Notes under the pieces: generated by a model | Seen by the model: the letters and a program-made list of their open reading frames with translations, nothing else | Database searches by the model: none | What the model was told of the DNA's origin: nothing | Translations under genes and position numbers: made by a program | In this document: positions 7,989 to 15,214 of the stretch, piece after piece | Position numbering within the stretch: position 1 is the first letter of the stretch | How the letters are laid out: each line of letters begins with the position of its first letter | Assembly (NCBI GenBank): GCA_964558665.1 | Contig: CAZLFA010000029.1 | Location: forward strand, 1-44,363 | Source: CAZLFA01 sp964558665 | Lineage (GTDB): Bacteria > Desulfobacterota > Syntrophia > Syntrophales > PHBD01 | Direction of reading: 5' to 3' | DNA length: 44,363 bases

Positions 7989-9143
7989 ATGGCCATGAAA
8001 AAAAGAGCAGCCTCTATTATCGCCAATGTCATCCTCGTCCTGGTATCCTTGCTTGTTACTCTGGTAATCGTTGAGTTCTCTTTGCCGTTCTTCAAAATCC
8101 GTACCATTGAAGAGGCCGTTTACCAGGCAAGGCGTCCGGTGGTGCAGGCAATCTACGGCGAATACAATCCTGTGCTCGGGTTCACTCTGCAGAAAAATCT
8201 TCGGGGCATCCGCATATACTATCCGGGGCAGCTGGATTACATCCTTGACACCAACAGTCAGGGATTCCGCGGCGGTGAATGGGATCTGTCGCCCGCAAGG
8301 AAAAATGTTCTCGTTCTGGGTGATTCTTTTGCCTTCGGGTGGGGGGTGCAATGGGAGGACACCGTGGGGCAGATTCTGGAAAAGGCCCTTCGCAAAAAAG
8401 ATCCCTCCTTTCAGGTGATCAACCTGGCGATGCCGGGCTACAGCATCACCGAAGTCGTTGCCGGTCTTGAACTCTACCGCTCCCTGCTTAAGCCGGTGGC
8501 TGTCATATATGTTTTCTGTCCGAATGATATCGACGGCATGAGGTCTCCCGTATCACCCGGTGTTTACGATATTGCTTATCATCCGTCTCCCGGGGATGAG
8601 GAGATTTTCAGAGCAATGGTCAGGCGCAATCAGCCGGACTACTGGACGTTTAAGAAAGTTGTTGCCAGATCTTATCTCAAGGCCTTCCATGCCAGAATTA
8701 TCAGGCCTCTGTTCAGCAGACGCATCAAGGATTCGCTGAGGGTTGATCAGGCTCCCGCCGGTTATGATTTTTCTCCGCCCCTTGCAGCGGTCGAAGCGCC
8801 CCCGGATTCTGAAACGTCGCGTTTTATCGGTTACTGCCTGACCCGCCTGTTCAAAGATACCGGCGGGGCTCCTCTCTATATGACGACAACATCCGACAAA
8901 TCCATTCTTTACAAGAAAGACACACCTGAAAATCTTCGCTGGCTGCTTTACTCATTTGCAGAAAAGAACAGCGGCACATATTTCGCAGATTTCGAAAGCG
9001 CCGTGAGAAGCAACAAAAACGGGCGGGGATATTATCTTGACTATGACGATCACTGGTCAAAGGAAGGCCATGCGCTGGCTGCAGAACTCCTATTGCGGGT
9101 AATGAAAAATTCTCTGCCGGGATACCGTTCTTCAGGCTTCTGA
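7989..9143 (+). CDS. membrane-anchored SGNH hydrolase-like protein (AlgJ-like)
   Basis: A 384-residue protein with one N-terminal transmembrane anchor (about residues 10-35) and a periplasmic SGNH domain. Block I is GDSFAFGWGV (nucleophile Ser113), a conserved Gly lies in MPGYS, block III is CPNDIDG (Asn179), and the terminal motif DDHW (353-356) resembles the DTHW of AlgJ/AlgX O-acetylases. These proteins add or remove acyl groups on extracellular sugars. Two other proteins of the same architecture lie at 17242 and 18293 in the polysaccharide locus. It starts 15 bp after cysS; an alternative ATG two codons in (7995) is equally possible. The actual reaction is not determinable from sequence. 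Confidence 0.8.
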   Translation: MAMKKRAASIIANVILVLVSLLVTLVIVEFSLPFFKIRTIEEAVYQARRPVVQAIYGEYNPVLGFTLQKNLRGIRIYYPGQLDYILDTNSQGFRGGEWDLSPARKNVLVLGDSFAFGWGVQWEDTVGQILEKALRKKDPSFQVINLAMPGYSITEVVAGLELYRSLLKPVAVIYVFCPNDIDGMRSPVSPGVYDIAYHPSPGDEEIFRAMVRRNQPDYWTFKKVVARSYLKAFHARIIRPLFSRRIKDSLRVDQAPAGYDFSPPLAAVEAPPDSETSRFIGYCLTRLFKDTGGAPLYMTTTSDKSILYKKDTPENLRWLLYSFAEKNSGTYFADFESAVRSNKNGRGYYLDYDDHWSKEGHALAAELLLRVMKNSLPGYRSSGF

Positions 9144-9180
9144 TTCCTGCCTCCCGTCTTTCAATTTCTGTCATAAACCC

Positions 9181-9452
9181 TGATTACGCAATAAAAAAGT
9201 AATATTCTTGGGCATCCTGGTCAAAGAGGTTTTCTGCGGCTCAGAATATTTTTCACAAGAAAAATATTTGATTCGCCGCTTGAAAACCCCTCCGACCAGG
9301 ATAATATTCACTGATAGGCATCCTGGTCAAAGAGGCTTTCCGCGGCTCAGAATATTTTTCACAAGAAAAATATTTAATTCACCGCCTGAAAACCTCTTTG
9401 ACCAAAATAATATCCACTTGTCCAAGCGCCTGTACGTTCTATTGCGTAATCC
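9181..9452. repeat. long inverted-repeat element with two tandem 102-bp hairpin units
   Basis: The ends are inverted copies: GATTACGCAAT (9182-9192) and ATTGCGTAATC (9441-9451). Inside are two direct copies of a 102-bp unit (9211-9312 and 9317-9418) that differ at a limited number of positions. Each unit is itself palindromic. In copy 2 the outer stem GGTCAAAGAGG pairs perfectly with CCTCTTTGACC, and the core AATATTTTTC pairs with GAAAAATATT around ACAA. A related partial copy is at 10043-10150. An 83-codon frame through the units comes only from the repeats. This fills most of the 460-bp gap between the SGNH gene and the stress protein. Confidence 0.75.
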
Positions 9453-9502
9453 GGGATAAAAGACCTCAGGTTTTCCGAAGGTGATAATCAGGGGATTCCT
9501 GA

Positions 9503-9531
9503 TTGAAGCACGGGGGGGCCGTGACCATATT
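9503..9531 (+). promoter_or_regulatory. possible sigma-70 promoter of the universal stress protein gene
   Basis: TTGAAG (9503-9508) and CATATT (9526-9531) are separated by 17 bp, each matching consensus at four of six positions. A small hairpin AATCAGG/CCTGATT immediately precedes it. It lies about 75 bp before the chosen start of the downstream gene. Weak by itself; listed because it is the best candidate in this gap. Confidence 0.3.
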
Positions 9532-9603
9532 AATCATAATGACAGGAACGTACAGTTGTGTTTTATCGCGGATAAAAAGAATGACAGAAAGGAGGAGATC
9601 ATA

Positions 9604-10038
9604 ATGTTCAGAAAAATCTTATACCCGACAGATTTTTCGGATGTATCCGGAAAGGCCCTTGAGTTTGTGAAAAGCCTCAGGGATGCCGGAGCAGAAGAGG
9701 TTGTTGTTCTCCATGTAATCGATATGAGACATTTTTCCGGTCCCGATGTAGCCAGTGCCCTTGACCTGGAGATGTTGGATATGATTATCGAGAAAGCCTC
9801 CAGACGTGAAATGGATGAAGTTGTGGAGGAACTGAAAAAGTGCGGATTCCTGGTTAAGGATATGATCAGGCACGGCATTCCGCTGAAAGAGATACTGGGC
9901 GTTGAAGATGAGGAAGATGTGTCTCTGACGGTAATCGGTTCCCATGGAAAAGGCAATGTAGAGGAAATGCTGCTGGGATCGGTATCGGAGAAGTTCATCA
10001 GAAAGTCGAAAAAGCCGGTGATAGTTGTAAAGAGGTAA
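9604..10038 (+). CDS. universal stress protein (UspA family)
   Basis: A 144-residue cytoplasmic UspA-family protein. It starts with the family's MFRKILYPTDFSD and ends with the ATP-binding signature GSHGKG followed nine residues later by GSVSEK and KPVIVVKR (G-x2-G-x9-G-S pattern), so it is likely an ATP-binding Usp. I prefer ATG 9604 over the upstream in-frame GTG at 9481: it has a strong AAAGGAGGAG Shine-Dalgarno at the right distance, and the first 41 residues of the longer frame do not resemble the family. The gene stands alone between two repeat elements, so it is probably monocistronic. These proteins respond to stress or growth arrest; the specific role is unknown. Confidence 0.9.
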   Translation: MFRKILYPTDFSDVSGKALEFVKSLRDAGAEEVVVLHVIDMRHFSGPDVASALDLEMLDMIIEKASRREMDEVVEELKKCGFLVKDMIRHGIPLKEILGVEDEEDVSLTVIGSHGKGNVEEMLLGSVSEKFIRKSKKPVIVVKR

Positions 10039-10042
10039 TTAT

Positions 10043-10150
10043 ATTTGATTCGCTGCTTAAAAACCTTTTGCCCGGGATGATATTCGCTTAAATAGTTTCC
10101 ACCCGGAAACTATTTAAGCACCTGTTTGTTCTATTGTGCAATCCGGGCTT
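10043..10150. repeat. partial copy of the 9.2-kb repeat element with a perfect 15-bp hairpin
   Basis: The sequence from 10043 (TATTTGATTCGCTGCTTAAAAACC) to ATTGTGCAATCCGGGC at about 10148 matches the right part of the element at 9181-9452, but the central hairpin has been replaced. Here it is a perfect 15-bp stem (10086-10100 with 10105-10119) around the loop ACCC. It lies just after the universal stress protein and could terminate or stabilise its transcript, though no clear T-run follows. Confidence 0.65.
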
Positions 10151-10246
10151 ATTTCTGTGCATTTGAGAAAATCCCTCACTGGTATTCCGCAAATCCGCTG
10201 TGAACAAGGCATTCCGCAAACTCTACTTCTAAGTGTAAGATTATTC

Positions 10247-10275
10247 TTGACAAAATAACCATGATATAAGATAAT
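10247..10275 (+). promoter_or_regulatory. strong sigma-70-type promoter
   Basis: A perfect -35 TTGACA (10247-10252), a 17-bp spacer and a -10 GATAAT (10270-10275; five of six consensus bases). A start point near 10282 would give a leader of about 100 nt before the ATG at 10385. It is the clearest promoter in the window. The rest of the 346-bp gap 10039-10384 contains only the repeat copy at 10043-10150 and unremarkable sequence. Confidence 0.7.
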
Positions 10276-10384
10276 TCAAAACAGGGTTGAGATACAGCAC
10301 TTGATACAGCCTGAAAGGGCATATTACTTGACAGTCAGCAGGCGGCACCAGGGAGATAGGCCACTGCAGGGGGATTTGCGAGTC

Positions 10385-11227
10385 ATGAAATCGATTAGGG
10401 CGATTACCATTGGTCTCGGCGGCGAAGGTGAAATAAAACCCAAGATAGACCTGCTTCGGGATGCCATCCAGGAGACCGGCAATGATACGGGTGTTATTGT
10501 CTGTATCCAGGACATCACCAGTGAATATTTCCGGGAACTGGAGAACAGCGGGCTTTTTGCCAGCGTTGCCTGTGCTCTCAATGTCAGGCGGCCGGCGCGC
10601 TTTGAATTCGGCAGCAGTATTCTTCAGGGATGCGCCTTCGGCTGCAATGAGAAGATAGTTCTGGGAACCAGCTCGGTTTCCGGTCATTTGCCGGCAAAGG
10701 GAACGCAAAGCGGGGAGATAGGCGGCCACGATGAGAATGCGGAGCATGTGATCCATATCCACAGCATGGGAAGCACGGGACTGAACAGAGCGAGAACCGT
10801 ACAGGATGTTTCCGTGGCGCGATTTCTCCACGATCTTGCCGACAACAACGAGTCAGCCATATTCTGCGGCCAGATTGAAGAACCCGCAGTAAAAAATACA
10901 AGAAACGGCAACGGTGAATTGTCACACGAGGAAGTGGTTGACAGAGAGGCCGGAGCGGATTTCTTTGGAATTAATCCGGGGAAGCAGATTCAGGATGCCC
11001 TGAGATTCTGGTTTAAAAACGATCCGGTGTGCATGGCCTCGCTGCTGAAAACACCATGGAACCTTCCTCTGGCCGTCACATTGATAAAGGGCGGCGATCA
11101 CCAGTACGACTTTGTGTTTATCTCTCCGCAGTGGACAGTGACGCATATTGATCATCGAAGTGTGGGCAGTCATGAATACCAGGGGGAGAATCCGATGCTT
11201 GTATGTGATCTTGCCCGTGCCGCCTGA
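10385..11227 (+). CDS. hypothetical protein distantly like endonuclease/exonuclease/phosphatase fold
   Basis: A 280-residue protein from the ATG at 10385 (MKSIRAITIG), preceded by AGGGGGA; an in-frame TTG at 10301 would add 28 residues. The order of segments recalls the EEP (exonuclease III/DNase I/phosphatase) superfamily: VIVCIQDI where the family has a LQE motif, IFCGQIEEP where GDFN is expected, and a C-terminal YDFVFISP ... GENPMLVCDLA where family members end DYIFVS ... SDHxPVVADL. If the alignment is right, the catalytic Glu, Asp/Asn and His are all changed, so it would not be a normal hydrolase. No signal peptide or membrane segment. It stands alone behind a strong promoter. Family call is tentative. 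Confidence 0.45.
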   Translation: MKSIRAITIGLGGEGEIKPKIDLLRDAIQETGNDTGVIVCIQDITSEYFRELENSGLFASVACALNVRRPARFEFGSSILQGCAFGCNEKIVLGTSSVSGHLPAKGTQSGEIGGHDENAEHVIHIHSMGSTGLNRARTVQDVSVARFLHDLADNNESAIFCGQIEEPAVKNTRNGNGELSHEEVVDREAGADFFGINPGKQIQDALRFWFKNDPVCMASLLKTPWNLPLAVTLIKGGDHQYDFVFISPQWTVTHIDHRSVGSHEYQGENPMLVCDLARAA

Positions 11228-11232
11228 TCCCC

Positions 11233-11357
11233 GGGGACTGCTGAAAAACGCTCATCTACTGCGTTGCGCTGCAATCCTCGCCGCTCAACGTATCTTCATA
11301 TACGCCTCGCGGCTCGATTCTTGCGCGCCTTGTACCTGAACGTTTTTGAGCAGCCCC
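11233..11357. repeat. 125-bp palindromic intergenic repeat
   Basis: The terminal arms GGGGACTGCTGAAAAACG (11233-11250) and CGTTTTTGAGCAGCCCC (11341-11357) are imperfect inverted copies. A central hairpin CGTAT-CTTC-ATACG-type and outer GC-rich arms make the whole unit foldable. Elements with the 'CTGCTGAAAAACG ... CGTTTTTGAGCAG' ends are, to my knowledge, common between genes in Desulfobacterota-type genomes. It lies directly after the gene ending at 11227. Confidence 0.65.
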
Positions 11358-11387
11358 GTTTACTTTCAATATTTCCTTATATCAGAA

Positions 11388-11585
11388 ATGCGCTAGCTGC
11401 GTTGGCTGCGTCGTCGGTTCCTCGACGTACTTTTATGTACGACTGCGTCACCTCCTCCTTGCCGCCTTGCTATCATCATTAATTGAGAACCGGAAATAAT
11501 CGCAACAGCGTTCTTTTCCGCCCTGACTGCGTCGATCTGCGGGAATTGCTTGTGCGACGTACGTAGAGTACGCCTCCTCGCAATC
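11388..11585. repeat. cluster of further imperfect palindromic repeats
   Basis: Two more foldable units follow: one around CGACGTACTTTTATGTACGACTG (centre about 11430) and one around GCGACGTACGTAGAGTACGC (centre about 11562). Both carry TGCGTCG-type arms (11406-11415 and 11528-11537). With the unit at 11233 and the palindrome at 11594 they fill the whole 437-bp gap 11228-11664. No gene is visible here. Confidence 0.5.
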
Positions 11586-11589
11586 ATGC

Positions 11590-11611
11590 AAAACCCCCTT
11601 TATAAAGGGGG
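11590..11611 (-). terminator. candidate rho-independent terminator of the minus-strand sugar operon
   Basis: A perfect 18-bp palindrome CCCCCTTTATAAAGGGGG (11594-11611) followed, on the minus strand, by TTTT (11593-11590). It lies about 50 bp downstream of the minus-strand gene ending at 11665. The same GC-rich motif with CAAGGGGGA beside it also resembles a dispersed repeat, so termination is only a proposal. Confidence 0.4.
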
Positions 11612-11664
11612 CAAGGGGGATTTTATATCTCCTTGCCGGAACGAAAAACCCCTGCTTTCCTGGG

Positions 11665-12822
11665 TTATTCAATAACTCCCAGCAGTGAAAAAACCTTGTT
11701 GAAGCGCATTTCCCATGTGTGGTCTTTGAGAGCCCGACTGCGTCCCCTCTGTCTTATTGATTCCGCGGCTTCGGGATTTGACAGGAGAAAGCCGATCTTT
11801 TCCAGCATGTCGTCAAAGCCGGTGTAGGTGACGACCTCCCGGCCGATCTCATAGACATTACCGAGTTCCGGATGATCTTCGGTCAGATACAGTCCGCCGC
11901 TCATCGGTATTTCAAAATCACGTCCCTTGAGGCAGAAAGCCCCCGCGTGATCTATCACTCCGCCGAAGCCGAGATTGATTCGGCTTCTCGAATAAAGACG
12001 AACCATCTCTTCCGTCGATAGCGGTCCGTCGGGCCAGCCGTATCCGTAGGCTTCCACGCGGATGCCGTGATCCCTGAGCCTGCTTATGACCGCCGGGCGG
12101 TTTCCGTAGCACTGCCCGACGAACGATACATCGATGGTCCTCGATTCATCATACGGGTGATGGATATCGGGGTTGGCGGCCTCCGGCAGATAGACGGGCG
12201 TTGCCCCTTCCGCGCAGTATTTCTTCAGGGCGTCTTCTGTGCTTGTCCAGCATATATCGAACCAGCGGCAGATGTCGCGGTTGCCGATGGCCTGTCCGCC
12301 TCTGATTTTTCCGACAAAGTGCTCCTTGTCGTTGAAGGCGATGTTGACGGACGGTATCTTTAGTTCCGCTATGGCCTGCATGGTCTCCGGGAATACGATT
12401 TCACCCGACAGGTAGGTAAATATCAAGTCTGTCCCGTCTGTCCTGACCCATTGCCGCACCTTTTCAACAAGGTCGGTATTCATTTCCTGCTTCAGTTTTG
12501 CGTGCCAGTTTTTGCGCTGATGGTTAAACCTTTCAAACCAGTCGTAGTGCCTGACGCGGCCGAATCTCTCCAGCGCCGGCTTCAGAGAATCATTCTCCCA
12601 TGTGTAGTGGTGATAGATGGCCAGAATGTTCAGATCGCCCTTTTTCTTCGGTTTGAGACGGGGGTGCTTGTTCTTCATAAGCCGGCGGATCGTATCATCA
12701 TCCGGCATGGAAAGTCGCCGTGCGGCAAAGTTATCTTCATAATGGGTCAATTCGCGCTCCAGGCTGCGCCTGCCCATCCATGCCCTCAGCCGGCGGCGGT
12801 ATGGTTTCAGAGGATCATTCAT
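11665..12822 (-). CDS. CgeB-like glycosyltransferase
   Basis: A 385-residue soluble protein resembling the CgeB/spore-maturation type glycosyltransferase family, which has a GT-B-like fold with a C-terminal glycosyltransferase domain. Seen here: an N-terminal Rossmann-like half (LNILAIYHHYTWEND), a middle segment VYLPEAANPDIHHP typical of the sugar-nucleotide cleft, VSFVGQCYGNR, and a C-terminal CLKGRDFEIPMSGGLYLTED with a conserved acidic motif. It would transfer a sugar in the cytoplasm to a growing polysaccharide. The ATG at 12822 is chosen; an in-frame TTG at 12840 adds six residues. It is the last gene of a minus-strand run of sugar-modifying genes; the gene at 12852 precedes it by 29 bp. 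Confidence 0.75.
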   Translation of the reverse strand: MNDPLKPYRRRLRAWMGRRSLERELTHYEDNFAARRLSMPDDDTIRRLMKNKHPRLKPKKKGDLNILAIYHHYTWENDSLKPALERFGRVRHYDWFERFNHQRKNWHAKLKQEMNTDLVEKVRQWVRTDGTDLIFTYLSGEIVFPETMQAIAELKIPSVNIAFNDKEHFVGKIRGGQAIGNRDICRWFDICWTSTEDALKKYCAEGATPVYLPEAANPDIHHPYDESRTIDVSFVGQCYGNRPAVISRLRDHGIRVEAYGYGWPDGPLSTEEMVRLYSRSRINLGFGGVIDHAGAFCLKGRDFEIPMSGGLYLTEDHPELGNVYEIGREVVTYTGFDDMLEKIGFLLSNPEAAESIRQRGRSRALKDHTWEMRFNKVFSLLGVIE

Positions 12823-12851
12823 TGCAATGGACTGCTCCAACCCTTAAAGGA

Positions 12852-13775
12852 TTATTTTCTTAAAGTATAAAGCCTCAGGCCGTTGGACTTGTCGATGCGG
12901 TCATTCATCATATTGAGAACATGCCCGGCGTCAATAGCCGGTATGGAAAGCCTTTCGGCAACATCGGCGCAGACAAGCAGGGCTCCCGCTCCCGCGCCGG
13001 CAAGACATAGATCGGTTTCAGCACGAATCTGCGGGAGAATTGATTCACGCATCTCCGGCCAGCGGGTGGCCACGCAGGCTTTCGGTATTTCCACAAACGT
13101 AATTTCCGGACGGCTTCCCCGTCCGGCAAACCAGTCGACGCAGGCGCTCATGCTGCATTCCGAATTCAGGATGCAGATCTTTCTGCCGTTCATCAGTGAG
13201 ATAAACACGGCAGAGGTAAGATAAGCATAGACGACGTAGAAAGGGACATAGTTTTCGCCTGTGAGCCGGATGCCGTTTTCTTTGAGGAAGTCAAGAAAGG
13301 CAACAGCGGATGAATCTGATTTTTTTCTCTTCAGAAACGAGAGCAGCCCTTCCGGTTTCGGTTCGGTATTGCCGGGGAAGACAAGCGGTGCCAGCTGCCC
13401 TTTTTGTGACGTTTTCCTGAGTGCCTCGATGTGTGCGGTCATTATCTTTCTTATGGCATTGACCGATTCGGCCTGGTTGTATAGTCCGTTACAGGAAAGA
13501 TCGCCCCGGTAGAAGGCGTATTCGCCGTCGGCAAAACGCACTACGGGCAATGGCTGCCTTTGGGATACAGCGCCGGAGATGATTTCATGAAGCCTTCTCA
13601 TATACGCATCCCCGGAAGGCATCTCCCGGGATAAAAGAGCAATCTCCTGATCGGCGATGCCGGGCCCGAACACATCAAATACGGGCTTATTGTCGATGCC
13701 CTCGATGTTCAGCGGTGCCAAACGGAATGTTCCGCCGGAGATCAATTCATCAAGACAGGAAGGTTTCTTTGTCAT
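12852..13775 (-). CDS. GT-D fold glycosyltransferase (DUF1792-like)
   Basis: A 307-residue protein whose middle begins PVVRFADGEYAFYRG. The R-x-x-D-G-E motif (Asp83, Glu85) matches the metal/UDP-sugar-binding DxE motif of the GT-D glycosyltransferase family (DUF1792, as in DGT1 of streptococcal Fap1 glycosylation). The C-terminal block GAGAGALLVCADVAERLSIPAIDAGHVLN matches the family's typical ending, where a Rossmann-like strand and a DxGH motif occur. Known members add glucose to a glycan. Length is close to the family's usual size. It lies in a minus-strand set between a methyltransferase (9 bp upstream) and a CgeB-like transferase, which fits extension of a modified glycan. Confidence 0.75.
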   Translation of the reverse strand: MTKKPSCLDELISGGTFRLAPLNIEGIDNKPVFDVFGPGIADQEIALLSREMPSGDAYMRRLHEIISGAVSQRQPLPVVRFADGEYAFYRGDLSCNGLYNQAESVNAIRKIMTAHIEALRKTSQKGQLAPLVFPGNTEPKPEGLLSFLKRKKSDSSAVAFLDFLKENGIRLTGENYVPFYVVYAYLTSAVFISLMNGRKICILNSECSMSACVDWFAGRGSRPEITFVEIPKACVATRWPEMRESILPQIRAETDLCLAGAGAGALLVCADVAERLSIPAIDAGHVLNMMNDRIDKSNGLRLYTLRK

Positions 13776-13784
13776 CTCTGATCC

Positions 13785-14615
13785 TCAAGGTATCGTTTTC
13801 CTGGCGACCATGGCGACGCTGTTGCCGGAGAAGCACTTGGCGACAATCCGGGAGCAGAGGCCGACCAAGGGGATGCGTCCGAGCTTCTCCTTCACATACT
13901 CGGAGTGGTATGTCTTACGGCTGACCGGCGAAAATCCGTGCTTTTCCAGAATCCTTTTCAGTGTTGCGGGCGTAAAATGATAAAAGTGAAAGGGAAGATC
14001 CCAGTCCGCCCAGTCTGCCCATGCCTTCCGCGCGTCCGTTCCTGCATGATTGGGAACATCCACGACAAGCACTCCGTCATCTTTGAGCAGGCCTCTGACC
14101 TTATCCAGGCAGGCATTGGGATCGGCCATGTGTTCAAGGGAGTGCCACATGGTGATGACATCGAACCGCTTTGATTCAATACTGATGTTTTCGATCTTCC
14201 CCGTTGACACCGGAATGGAAAGCCTTGTACTTACAAAGGCAGCCGCATCTTCCGAGATGTCAATCCCCTCCACTTCGTAACCGCGCTCCCGGCAGGCAAG
14301 AAGGAAATACCCTCTGCCGCAGCCTATATCCAGAACCCTCCCTGAGCGTTTGAACCTGCGGAAAAATCTGATCCGGTGATCCTCCTGCCTCAGGCGGCGT
14401 TTCATCTCCGGTGAACCAGGGGCAGGCGCTTCGCTGTAGTGGCTGTCGAAATAAGTTCCGGTGTAAAGGTCCTTCAGCTCAAGGTCATCAGGCCTGGGAT
14501 CCAGCAGGCCGAGCCCGCATTCAGGGCAGCGCCGGACGGTCCATTCCCCTAACTGAATCATCAGTGTCCGTTGGGAACCACCGCAGACGACGCAGTTTGC
14601 AGGTGCCTTTTCCAT
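13785..14615 (-). CDS. class I SAM methyltransferase with N-terminal zinc ribbon
   Basis: A 276-residue enzyme. An N-terminal zinc ribbon (Cys8, Cys11, Cys30, Cys33) is followed by a Methyltransf_23-type Rossmann domain with motif I VLDIGCGRG (94-102), EGIDIS at the end of strand 2 and FDVITMWHSLEHM at motif II/III. This two-part architecture is common among sugar methyltransferases in polysaccharide and antibiotic clusters. A C-terminal helix region follows the domain. It would methylate a sugar or sugar intermediate using S-adenosylmethionine. It is 3 bp from the SxtJ-type gene upstream and 9 bp from the GT-D gene downstream, so co-transcription is likely. Substrate unknown. Confidence 0.85.
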   Translation of the reverse strand: MEKAPANCVVCGGSQRTLMIQLGEWTVRRCPECGLGLLDPRPDDLELKDLYTGTYFDSHYSEAPAPGSPEMKRRLRQEDHRIRFFRRFKRSGRVLDIGCGRGYFLLACRERGYEVEGIDISEDAAAFVSTRLSIPVSTGKIENISIESKRFDVITMWHSLEHMADPNACLDKVRGLLKDDGVLVVDVPNHAGTDARKAWADWADWDLPFHFYHFTPATLKRILEKHGFSPVSRKTYHSEYVKEKLGRIPLVGLCSRIVAKCFSGNSVAMVARKTIP

Positions 14616-14618
14616 GTT

Positions 14619-15011
14619 CTACCAGAGTTTTTCAAAGTCACTCTTTACATATGACTTGTTCAAATCGTCGAAATAGGTTGACCGGTTGTTGACCTTGAAA
14701 TGATCCACCAGGTGCCTGTTGAACAGCCGGAAGAGGAAGGCAATCGGGGTCAGGACGACAAAAAAGATGATTGTCAGAATCAGCTTTGAGTTGAAGGTGC
14801 CGATCACGTGCCCGAATTTCATCCAGCCCCTGGCAATGGCCGATGTGATTCGGCTTTCAAAGGCGCCGCCGGCGACGAGCAGCAGGGAGATCCACACAAG
14901 CACGTTTATGCCGAACAATTTGATGTCCAGCCATTTGAAGCCGATGATGTGGACAATAAGCAGTGCCGCGGCCAGAACGTTTATTGTTTTTATCGTATCG
15001 AGTCTGTCCAT
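14619..15011 (-). CDS. SxtJ-family small membrane protein
   Basis: A 130-residue integral membrane protein with about three hydrophobic segments (around residues 9-30, 33-52 and 74-97) and a charged C-terminal tail (HFKVNNRSTYFDDLNKSYVKSDFEKLW). Its size, topology and position after a carbamoyltransferase and a 48-residue DUF5989 protein match the SxtJ family, named after a gene in the saxitoxin cluster but far more often found in polysaccharide loci. The function is not known; acting as a membrane docking partner for the carbamoyltransferase is a plausible inference. It starts 6 bp after the DUF5989 gene stop. Confidence 0.7.
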   Translation of the reverse strand: MDRLDTIKTINVLAAALLIVHIIGFKWLDIKLFGINVLVWISLLLVAGGAFESRITSAIARGWMKFGHVIGTFNSKLILTIIFFVVLTPIAFLFRLFNRHLVDHFKVNNRSTYFDDLNKSYVKSDFEKLW

Positions 15012-15017
15012 TGTCTC

Positions 15018-15164
15018 TTAGAAAAGCGTATAAATGAAGGGTGCTACGGCGGAGCCGCTCGAGAAAATCAGTATGCCGATAAGCAGCAGCATGATGACCA
15101 TGGGCAAAAGCCACCACTTCTTGCGCTCTTTGAGAAACATCCATATATCCTTCAGAATTTCCAT
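15018..15164 (-). CDS. DUF5989-type 48-residue membrane protein
   Basis: A short gene encoding 48 residues beginning MEILKDIWMFLKERKKWW, then a single hydrophobic helix (LLPMVIMLLLIGILIF) and a short tail SSGSAVAPFIYTLF. The amphipathic basic start, one helix and the S-S-G-S-A-x-A-P-F-I-Y-T-L/I-F ending are the hallmark of DUF5989 proteins encoded between NodU/CmcH carbamoyltransferases and SxtJ. The start is ATG at 15164 and the stop TAA at 15018-15020. It is easily missed because of its size. Function is unknown; conserved company suggests a small membrane subunit of a sugar-modifying complex. Confidence 0.85.
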   Translation of the reverse strand: MEILKDIWMFLKERKKWWLLPMVIMLLLIGILIFSSGSAVAPFIYTLF

Positions 15165-15214
15165 ATCTGTATTGCTCCTGTTTGTTTATTGCTGCATATC
15201 TGTTTCAGCAGGTT

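Noticed and set aside
7404..8351. Minus-strand frame spanning the end of cysS and the SGNH gene
   Set aside because: It crosses two confident plus-strand genes and shows no domain.
9211..9418. Two direct repeats as a possible CRISPR array
   Set aside because: The units are 102 bp, separated by only 4 bp, and are palindromic with no spacer diversity; no cas genes nearby.
9208..9459. An 83-codon plus-strand frame
   Set aside because: It runs through the two tandem palindromic units, has internal repeats that mirror the DNA repeat and no ribosome-binding site; it is a by-product of the repeat.
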